A DNA stretch of 51,618 nt. Source: Candidatus Paceibacter normanii SCGC AAA255-P19 (GTDB lineage Bacteria; Patescibacteriota; Minisyncoccia; Minisyncoccales; Paceibacteraceae). Both the position numbers and the translations under genes were made by a program. The stretch lies in assembly GCA_000398025.1 (NCBI GenBank), contig ASKX01000006.1, positions 1 through 51,618 of the forward strand. The letters run 5' to 3'. A model generated the notes under the pieces. That model was given only the letters and a program-made list of their open reading frames with translations. It was not told the DNA's origin and searched no databases. The first letter of the stretch is position 1, and every line of letters starts with the position of its first letter. Of the stretch, positions 41,655 through 47,866 are shown piece after piece.

Positions 41655-42557
41655 TTATTTTCCTTTTGAAAAATCTATTACTTTTTTAGCTAGCTCTGCT
41701 CCAACTCTTTCTTGGGCTTCAATGGTAGAAGCTCCTAGATGAGGAGTGGCAATAAAATTCTCCAATTCCAGTAGCTTATTATTTTGAGGGGGTTCTGTTT
41801 CAAAAACATCAAAAGCCGCTCCTTTTATTTTCCCTGATACCAGGGCCCCATAGAGAGCTTCCTCGTCTATTAAACCTCCTCTGGCGCAATTAATAATGAA
41901 AACTCCAGGCTTCATTTTTTCTATTAGTTCTTTGTTGACCAGATGTTTAGTATCGGCGATAAGAGGGATATGCAAAGTAATGTAATCTGAGCTCTGAGCT
42001 AAAAAATTCAAATCTGCCATTTCCACTCCCTCTACCTCTTTAACAAAAGGGTCAAATCCCAGAACTCTCATCCCCAAGGCCTTGACTCTCTGGGTCACTT
42101 CTTTGCCAATCCTCCCCAATCCTACTACCCCTAATGTTTTACCATAAATTTCAGTTCCTTCAAATTTTTTCTTTTCCCATTTTCCGGCTTTGAGGGAAGC
42201 AGTGGCTTGAGGCAGAAAACGAGACAAAGCAAGGAGAAAACCGATGGTCAACTCAGCTACTGCAATAGTGCTAGCTTCAGGAGTGTTTAAAACAGTAATT
42301 CCTTTTTCTTCAGCTTTTTTAAAATCAACGTTGTCCAGGCCTACTCCGCCCCTAATAATCAGCTTTAAGTTTTTGGTGTTTTCTAGGGTTTCTCCCTTGA
42401 TCTGAGTGGCGCTTCTCACTATTATCCCGTCATAATTGTCGATGATTTCGCCAATTTTCTCTTTTGGAAAATCATATTTCAAATCAACTTCAATTCCTCC
42501 TTTTGCCATCTCCTTTACTGCTGTTTCTGAAATTGGGTCGGTAACTAAAATCTTCAT
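41655..42557 (-). CDS. serA: D-3-phosphoglycerate dehydrogenase-like protein
   Basis: A 300-aa NAD-dependent 2-hydroxyacid dehydrogenase, short form without ACT domain. Rossmann motif VVGLGRIGKEVTQRVKALGM, catalytic Arg in NCARGGLIDEEAL, Glu in DVFETEPP, and His in TPHLGAST. The substrate motif RGGVGLDNVD fits SerA. With the following aminotransferase it could convert 3-phosphoglycerate to phosphoserine; SerB is not in the window. Other 2-hydroxyacids are possible. Confidence 0.85.
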   Translation of the reverse strand: MKILVTDPISETAVKEMAKGGIEVDLKYDFPKEKIGEIIDNYDGIIVRSATQIKGETLENTKNLKLIIRGGVGLDNVDFKKAEEKGITVLNTPEASTIAVAELTIGFLLALSRFLPQATASLKAGKWEKKKFEGTEIYGKTLGVVGLGRIGKEVTQRVKALGMRVLGFDPFVKEVEGVEMADLNFLAQSSDYITLHIPLIADTKHLVNKELIEKMKPGVFIINCARGGLIDEEALYGALVSGKIKGAAFDVFETEPPQNNKLLELENFIATPHLGASTIEAQERVGAELAKKVIDFSKGK

Positions 42558-43633
42558 TTGACCTTTAAAATTTGCTCAATGTCTAATAAAAGCTCTTTTA
42601 TCTCGGAAAGCTGAAGGTCTCCCATGTGAGCTATCCTGAAGTATTCTCCTTTTAATTTTCCGTATCCCCCATCTATCTCTTTTCCTTTTTCTCTAAGATT
42701 TTCTCTTAGTTTTCCAATATCGATTTCTCTTACATTTTTCACTGCCGTAACTGTATTGGATAAATATGGCTCTGCGGCAAAAAGGGCAAACTTTTCTCTG
42801 GCCCAATTTTGAACAAAACTGGCCATTTCTTGATGCCTTTTAAATCTATTTTCCAGGCCTTCTTTTAATAATATTTCATCTAACTGTCTATTCAAAGCAA
42901 AAAGGTGGGGAATGGAAGGGGTAGCCGGAGTTTGTCTTTTTTCTTCCCAATATTTTAAATGCTCAAGAAAATCAAAATAATATCCTCTATTTTGAACTTG
43001 TTCAGCTTTTTTAAAAGCTTTTTCGCTAACCGCACCTATGGCAAGTCCCGGCGGCAGGGCTAAACATTTTTGACTACCAGCAAGAATCACATCAATTCCT
43101 AATTTATCAACTTCTATTTTTACTCCGCCCATTGAACTAACCGCATCCACCAAAAAACAAATTTCAGGATACCTTTTTACTACTTCCGCAATTTCCTTAA
43201 GAGGATGCATTACTCCGGTAGAGGTTTCATTATGAACCAGAGATATCGCGTCATAATCTCCTCCTTTCAATTTTTCCTCTACCATTTCCGGAAGAAGGGC
43301 ATGGCCCCAAGAAACTCTTAATGCTTCCACTTCCTTTCCGTTGGCTTTGGCGATTTCTTCCCATCTTTCGGCAAAAGCCCCGCCACTTAAAAAGAGCACT
43401 TTCTTCTTTACGCAATTTCTAATTGCTGCTTCCATAAAGCCCGAGGAAGAGGAAGTAAAAATAAAAATTTTATTCTTGATAAACAAAAGCTGTTGTATTT
43501 TTGAATGGATTCCTTCCAAAAGCGGAGAAATTTCTTTTGACCGATGGCCAATCAAAGGACGAGCCATCTCTTTTCTGATTTCCTCCCTTACTTCGGTTGG
43601 GCCGGGGATAAAAAGCTTAAATTGATCTTTCAT
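42554..43633 (-). CDS. Class V aminotransferase (serine/phosphoserine type)
   Basis: A 359-aa fold-type I PLP enzyme. It starts LFIPGPTEVREEIRKEMARPLIGHRSKEIS (class V signature), VHNETSTGVMHPL, VDAVSSMGG, and the PLP-lysine in GSQKCLALPPGLA. Family includes alanine-glyoxylate, serine-glyoxylate and archaeal-type phosphoserine aminotransferases. Position between serA (4-nt overlap) and serS suggests phosphoserine formation. Otherwise CPR genomes have few amino acid pathways, so this short serine branch is notable. Confidence 0.83.
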   Translation of the reverse strand: MKDQFKLFIPGPTEVREEIRKEMARPLIGHRSKEISPLLEGIHSKIQQLLFIKNKIFIFTSSSSGFMEAAIRNCVKKKVLFLSGGAFAERWEEIAKANGKEVEALRVSWGHALLPEMVEEKLKGGDYDAISLVHNETSTGVMHPLKEIAEVVKRYPEICFLVDAVSSMGGVKIEVDKLGIDVILAGSQKCLALPPGLAIGAVSEKAFKKAEQVQNRGYYFDFLEHLKYWEEKRQTPATPSIPHLFALNRQLDEILLKEGLENRFKRHQEMASFVQNWAREKFALFAAEPYLSNTVTAVKNVREIDIGKLRENLREKGKEIDGGYGKLKGEYFRIAHMGDLQLSEIKELLLDIEQILKVK

Positions 43634-44081
43634 ATCTTTTAGTTCTTAGATAAAACAAGGCTAAACCAATTATTCCTAAAGTTAAGCATAAAAAATAATT
43701 TTGGGGAATGGAAATTAAATTTAAAAAAGGGTTTCCTTCTAGGGGCCAAAATGGCAAAACATCGTAATGCATCAAGGCATCAAAAATAACATGGATCCAG
43801 CAACCGGCCAATCCTCCTAAAAATACGCTTAAATTGGAAAGGCCTGGTTTTCTCTTTCTAAAAACTCTTATCATCAGCCAAACAATTGATGCCCCTAAAA
43901 TACCACCTAAAAATGAAGTGAATTGATGGTGAGGATTTTCAAAGTTTCCAGAAACAAGAGCAATAAAGGGCTCGATGTCCAGAATGACGCTACCTAAAAG
44001 AAAGGCACTAAGATCTAAAAACCGGGAAGTTAATATGCCAAAAAATAATCCGGGACCTAAGTGAAAAGGAGTTAGAGGCAT
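43617..44081 (-). CDS. Small membrane-bound hydrolase-like protein
   Basis: A 154-aa integral membrane protein, about four helices, beginning MPLTPFHLGPGLFFGILT and containing VILDIEPFIALVSGNFENPHHQFTSFLGG and HVIFDALMHYD. The conserved His/Asp pattern suggests metal binding of the YdjM/LexA-regulated hydrolase type. Activity is unknown. It overlaps the upstream end of the class V aminotransferase by 17 nt and follows lysS by 6 nt. Confidence 0.7.
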   Translation of the reverse strand: MPLTPFHLGPGLFFGILTSRFLDLSAFLLGSVILDIEPFIALVSGNFENPHHQFTSFLGGILGASIVWLMIRVFRKRKPGLSNLSVFLGGLAGCWIHVIFDALMHYDVLPFWPLEGNPFLNLISIPQNYFLCLTLGIIGLALFYLRTKRYERSI

Positions 44082-44087
44082 CTTTCA

Positions 44088-45551
44088 TCATCTAGGGCGC
44101 ATGGTGGGGAACAATATTATTTCTCTCAAAGAATGGGAATCGGTTAGAAGGGCAGCTAATCTGTCAATTCCCATGCCAAAGCCAGCGGCCGGTGGCAGGC
44201 CGTATTCTAGGGCAGTTAAAAAATCTTCATCCATTCTCTGGGCCTCCTTAAAACCATCCTTAAAAAGCTTTTCTTGCTCCTTAAATCTTTTTCTCTGCTC
44301 TATGGGGTCGTTAAGCTCAGAGAAAGCATTAACCATCTCCCAACCAGCAATTAATAATTGAAAGCGAGCTAGTTTTTTAGGATTCTCATCTAGTTTCTTG
44401 GCAAAGGGAGTTGAACCTAAAGGATGATTAATAAGGAAAGTCGGCTCCCAAATCTTGGGCAGGCAGTATTTCTTATAAATCTCGTCAGCCACTTCTGCTT
44501 TTCCCATTGTTTCATCAAAATTAACTCCCAGCTTTTTGGCTTCTTTTTTAAGGGCCGGAAGATTAATTTCCTCCAGGTTTATTCCAGTATACTTCTTTAA
44601 AAGCTGATTGTATTCAATCCTTTTAAAGGGAGGCTTAAAGCGGATTTTCTTTCCTTCGTATTCAATTTCCAATTTCCCAGACAGCTTCTTAAGTAAAGTT
44701 TCAAACAATTTTTCAGTCAGCTTCATCAAATCTTTATAGTCGGCATAAGCCCAGTAAAATTCCAGCATAGTAAAATCAGGATTATGTAATCTATCTACTC
44801 CTTCATTGCGAAAACATTTACCTATCTCGTATACCTTCTCAAAGCCACCCACTAAAAGTCGCTTTAAATAAAGCTCGGGGGCAATTCTTAAATACAAATC
44901 CATATCTAGAGCATTCAAATGAGTTTTAAATGGTTTAGCTCTAGCTCCTCCATAAACCGGCTGGAGAATTGGCGTTTCTACCTCTAAAAAACCTTCTTTG
45001 TCTAAAAAATCTCTAATTTCTTTGATAATTCTAGAGCGGATTTCAAATCTTTTTTTAACCTCGAGGTTAAAAATTAAATCCAAATACCTTTTTCTAAATC
45101 TTTCTTCAACGTCTCGAAATCCGTGCCATTTCTCGGGTAAGGGCAATAAACTTTTAGCTAGCATCTTATAATCGGCTGCCTCTATCGTTTTCTCTCCTTT
45201 TTTGGTTTTAAACAAAACTCCTCTAATCTCAACAAAGTCGCCGATATCAAAATTATCTAAGAAGAATTTATAACATTTTTCTCCTAACCTATCTTTTTTA
45301 AAATAAGCCTGGATCCTCCCTGAACCATCCTCAATATGCAAAAAAGTGGAGCCGCCGTGTTCTCTTAATGAACGAATTCGACCAACTAAAACTACCTCTT
45401 TTTTCGAATGGGCTAAAGACGAGAAATCTCTTAGAGTCTCAGAGACAGAGTGAGTCCGTTTTGTTCTCAGGGGATAAGTTAAAAAACCAGCCTTTTCAAT
45501 GGCCTCAAGTTTTTTTAACCGGCTTTTCCTTAATTCATCAACAGTCGCCAT
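44088..45551 (-). CDS. lysS: Lysyl-tRNA synthetase, class II
   Basis: A 487-aa class II enzyme: N-terminal OB fold (VVLVGRIRSLREHGGSTFLHIEDGSGRIQAYF), motif 1 (GFLEVETPILQPVYGGARAKPF), motif 2 (EIGKCFRNEGVDRLHNPDFTMLEFYWAY), motif 3 (PPAAGFGMGIDRLAAL). The open frame extends to 45569, but the Met before ATVDELRKSR is taken as start. It may charge the tRNA-Lys found at 28612. It is complete. Confidence 0.95.
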   Translation of the reverse strand: MATVDELRKSRLKKLEAIEKAGFLTYPLRTKRTHSVSETLRDFSSLAHSKKEVVLVGRIRSLREHGGSTFLHIEDGSGRIQAYFKKDRLGEKCYKFFLDNFDIGDFVEIRGVLFKTKKGEKTIEAADYKMLAKSLLPLPEKWHGFRDVEERFRKRYLDLIFNLEVKKRFEIRSRIIKEIRDFLDKEGFLEVETPILQPVYGGARAKPFKTHLNALDMDLYLRIAPELYLKRLLVGGFEKVYEIGKCFRNEGVDRLHNPDFTMLEFYWAYADYKDLMKLTEKLFETLLKKLSGKLEIEYEGKKIRFKPPFKRIEYNQLLKKYTGINLEEINLPALKKEAKKLGVNFDETMGKAEVADEIYKKYCLPKIWEPTFLINHPLGSTPFAKKLDENPKKLARFQLLIAGWEMVNAFSELNDPIEQRKRFKEQEKLFKDGFKEAQRMDEDFLTALEYGLPPAAGFGMGIDRLAALLTDSHSLREIILFPTMRPR

Positions 45552-45589
45552 ATAGCTTATTTTAATCAATTTTCCCCTTTAGGTCAAAA

Positions 45590-45619
45590 TAAAAATACTC
45601 ACCTAAAAGCAAGGTGAGT
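45590..45619 (-). terminator. Terminator of the DGR-side operon (minus strand)
   Basis: On the minus strand ACTCACCT (45619-45612), loop TGCTTTT, AGGTGAGT (45604-45597), then ATTTTTATTTT. Confidence 0.85.
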
Positions 45620-45645
45620 GATCTCAGGATGGCTTAAAAGCCACC

Positions 45646-46116
45646 TTAAAATTGAGCGGTTTTTAGGATATTCAAAAAGGTTTCTTCGTAGCCTGGCTCT
45701 GGCTTTAAGTCGTATTTGGTGAAAAACATTTCAAAAATAATCAATTTATTGTTTTGAGTGGTATAAATGAAATTACCTACTCTTTGCCATTTTGCTTCTC
45801 CGGCATTTATGGATTCAGCTTGGCCGCCGAAAGGATTTTGCTCTAAAAATTGGTTAAAAGAATACCAGTTTGCGTCATAGCAAATATAAGAAAATATTGA
45901 ATTTTTTCCAGGTTCGTCAAAAGTCGCCTGGGACAAAGGTTCTTGGGGTAAAGGAAGAATCGTATCAGATTTTGTCCAGTTTTTAGGGTAGTTAAATTTA
46001 ACTTTGCAAATATCGTCAGAATATTCTTTTGATTCTTTTTGTCCTGCCAAAACTAAAACTAATCCCAAAACCACCACAGCACCTAAAACAATAAAAATAA
46101 TTTTATTTCTGGCCAT
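45646..46116 (-). CDS. Membrane-anchored hypothetical protein downstream of the RT
   Basis: A 156-aa protein with an N-terminal membrane helix (IIFIVLGAVVVLGLVLVLAG) and a small outer domain (CKVKFNYPKNWTKSDTILPLPQEPLSQATFDEP), reminiscent of PsbP-like or surface lipoprotein folds. The reading frame overlaps the 3' end of the RT by 14 nt, so it is probably co-transcribed with the DGR and ends with the terminator at 45590. Whether it belongs to the DGR is unknown. Confidence 0.65.
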   Translation of the reverse strand: MARNKIIFIVLGAVVVLGLVLVLAGQKESKEYSDDICKVKFNYPKNWTKSDTILPLPQEPLSQATFDEPGKNSIFSYICYDANWYSFNQFLEQNPFGGQAESINAGEAKWQRVGNFIYTTQNNKLIIFEMFFTKYDLKPEPGYEETFLNILKTAQF

Positions 46117-46735
46117 AGAGCTTTATCCTTAATTTCTTTGACAAATTTTGTCTTAATCTCCAGGATTTTCCGAAGCAGGCATAAGAAAGCCAAGATTGTA
46201 GAGATTGATTATTCAATCTTTTTTGTTTTATCCTCTTAATAAATCTTTTTACTGTGCTTTTCCGTAAAAGACGGTAGGTTCCGAAAATCTGGTAACCCAG
46301 AAAATCAATGCCTTTTTCTGCGGGGAAAATATTGGCCTTCTTCGGATGAAGTTCTAAGTTCAACTTATTTTTCAAAAATTCTCTTATTTCTTCCCTAATT
46401 TGGTGAAGTTTTCTTTTATTGAAATCTAAGATCGCAAAATCATCCATATAACGAACGTAACACCTTGTTCTTAATTCGTTTTTCAAAAATTGGTCTAACT
46501 CGTTCAGGTAAATATTGGCGAAAAGCTGGCTGGTTAAGTTCCCGATGGGAATTCCAACGCCCGGCTTTTCTTCACTTGAATTTAAAATTTCTTCAATCAG
46601 CCAAATGACTTTTCTGTCAGCAATTTTCTTTTTAACCAATCTTAAAAGAATCCTATGGTCTATGCTGTCAAAGTATTTTAAAACGTCGCATTTCAGACAA
46701 AATTTTTTTTTACTCCTAACCCCCCCCCCGCAGGG
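46103..46735 (-). CDS. DGR reverse transcriptase, C-terminal part (frameshifted)
   Basis: This frame holds the RT catalytic core: CLKCDVLKYFDSIDHRILL (first catalytic Asp), GIPIGNLTSQLFANIYLNELDQFL (the GNLTSQ motif typical of DGR RTs in place of the Q motif) and YVRYMDDFAIL (YxDD box), then KKANIFPAEKGIDFLGYQIF and a basic thumb. It opens after a TGA at 46738-46736 and lies one base out of frame with the N-terminal part. A single extra base in the G10 tract (46720-46729) or the A9 tract (46703-46711) would rejoin them. Translation from the TTG at 46639 alone would lose the first Asp. Function as annotated is therefore uncertain. Confidence 0.9.
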   Translation of the reverse strand, partial: PCGGGVRSKKKFCLKCDVLKYFDSIDHRILLRLVKKKIADRKVIWLIEEILNSSEEKPGVGIPIGNLTSQLFANIYLNELDQFLKNELRTRCYVRYMDDFAILDFNKRKLHQIREEIREFLKNKLNLELHPKKANIFPAEKGIDFLGYQIFGTYRLLRKSTVKRFIKRIKQKRLNNQSLQSWLSYACFGKSWRLRQNLSKKLRIKLYGQK

Positions 46736-47124
46736 TCAGGGATAGATTTCAAAAATTGTTCCAATCTCTTTATTGCTCCGTGAGTCCCTTTCCCTTTTCG
46801 GCAGGCATAACTATCAAAAATAAAACCTTTGTCAAACAAGGGTTCAATAACATTGCATAAGGCGTGGTGAATTACTCTATCCCGAAATGAGGGGGCTTTA
46901 ATTTGACGCCTTTTAGAATCGCGAACAGTGAATTCCCTGTAACCTGCGTGTTGATAGGCTTGGCTCAAAAGTTCTTGCTGGACTTTTAATAAATTCTCTT
47001 CCAGGGCATAGCTAAACTCCAGAATATCTTTGCGATAGCGTTTGCATTTTCTGGCTTTAAGATAAGCTAAGTGGAGATTCCCAAAAGAATAAAGTTTTTC
47101 AAATAAATTATTATAGGTTTTCAT
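46693..47124 (-). CDS. DGR reverse transcriptase, N-terminal part
   Basis: The 143-aa N-terminal ORF starts at an ATG preceded by GGAGGAGGG and contains YRKDILEFSYALEENLLKVQQELL, FTVRDSKRRQIKAPSFRDRVIHHALCNVIEPLFDKGFIFDSYACRKGKGTHGAIKRLEQFL, which match the start of group-II-intron-like DGR RTs (fingers). It then runs into PDPAGGGLGVKKNFV and a stop because of the homopolymer tracts. Joined to the second part it would make about 340 aa, the usual DGR RT length. The G-rich stretch looks like an insertion that is absent from normal RTs. Confidence 0.9.
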   Translation of the reverse strand: MKTYNNLFEKLYSFGNLHLAYLKARKCKRYRKDILEFSYALEENLLKVQQELLSQAYQHAGYREFTVRDSKRRQIKAPSFRDRVIHHALCNVIEPLFDKGFIFDSYACRKGKGTHGAIKRLEQFLKSIPDPAGGGLGVKKNFV

Positions 47125-47147
47125 CCCTCCTCCCGAAAACCTACTTA

Positions 47148-47200
47148 CCCAGAGGAGAATTTTCTTACCAATGAAAAAGGAATACTCATACTCCTCTGGG
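47148..47200. other. Inverted repeat between TR and RT gene
   Basis: CCCAGAGGAG (47148-47157) and CTCCTCTGGG (47191-47200), a perfect 10-bp stem with a 33-nt loop. It lies in the TR-to-RT spacer, the part of DGR RNA that forms the RT-binding structure in the well-studied Bordetella phage DGR. Confidence 0.6.
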
Positions 47201-47341
47201 GTACAGGTTTGATATTTTCCTTTACCCCGTTAGAAATCAAAAATTTTCTAATCAGAGCTTTCAGGAAGGAGTAAAATCAGTAGTCTTCTTGGCACGGGCT
47301 TATATCCGTGGATATTTCGTTCAGGCCAAGTAGTTGAAAAG

Positions 47342-47461
47342 TACCGGGCGCAGCGAAACCCAACATTGTTGTTCTGATTGGACGTATCCCAATTCAAGTT
47401 CAGTGTGAAAGCACCGGCATTCGTCCCATTGTTCCAATTGCCGCCGCGGAGAAAGACGCGT
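47342..47461 (-). repeat. DGR template repeat (TR), 120 nt
   Basis: The TR aligns without gaps with the VR at 47868-47987 over 120 nt. Nine positions differ. At eight of them the TR base on the coding strand is adenine (plus-strand T at 47372, 47373, 47379, 47387, 47393, 47400, 47421, 47439), replaced by G, C or T in VR. The ninth (47442) is a TR G and VR A. The first 30 nt at the GC-rich 3' end are identical, as expected for the IMH-like anchoring end. Many TR adenines fall in AAY codons. Confidence 0.95.
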
Positions 47462-47478
47462 TGTGCGATTTTACCCCT

Positions 47479-47499
47479 CTATCTATTAAAAATAGATAG
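47479..47499. other. Hairpin between TR and avd
   Basis: CTATCTATT, AAA, AATAGATAG, a perfect 9-bp stem 18 nt upstream (minus-strand sense) of TR. It may be a terminator of avd/target transcripts or an RNA element. Confidence 0.5.
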
Positions 47500-47504
47500 C
47501 AAAA

Positions 47505-47840
47505 TTATGAGAACTTTTTTATCCAACCGCTTAATATTTTGCCAATTTCATTAATTTTCTCGGCAGCAAACTGATATTGGCGAAGGCTGATGAATTTTAA
47601 ATCTTTGCTCAACCGAATCAAAATCCTTAATTTGTCTAAATCAACACTTATTTGCTTTAAATAAGGAAGCCTATTGGTTTCTTGATTTGCCTGGATTGTT
47701 CCTTTCAAAATTTCCAAAACAGTGTTTTCAATCTGCTGGCCCAAAACGAATCTTTGCGATTTGGGGAATTTGTTTACCGTAGGATAGAGCCACAAAATCA
47801 AATCGTAAACTTTCTGAAAAATAACCAAATCTTGAAACAT
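47505..47840 (-). CDS. avd: DGR accessory protein Avd-like (four-helix bundle)
   Basis: A 111-aa all-helical protein (MFQDLVIFQKVYDLILWLYPTVNKFPKSQRFVLGQQIENTVLEILKGTIQANQE...) of the Avd/23S-intervening-sequence family, which forms a pentameric positively charged barrel that binds RT and the TR RNA. It lies between target and TR, 26 nt after the target stop. It is intact, unlike the RT. No strong RBS is visible. Confidence 0.88.
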   Translation of the reverse strand: MFQDLVIFQKVYDLILWLYPTVNKFPKSQRFVLGQQIENTVLEILKGTIQANQETNRLPYLKQISVDLDKLRILIRLSKDLKFISLRQYQFAAEKINEIGKILSGWIKKFS

Positions 47841-47866
47841 TTTTCAAACGTTAGATATCTACGAAA

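Noticed and set aside
45420..45470. THSVSETLRDFSSLAHSKK in LysRS as an inserted element
   Set aside because: The segment corresponds to a normal stretch before the OB fold, and no convincing palindrome was found.
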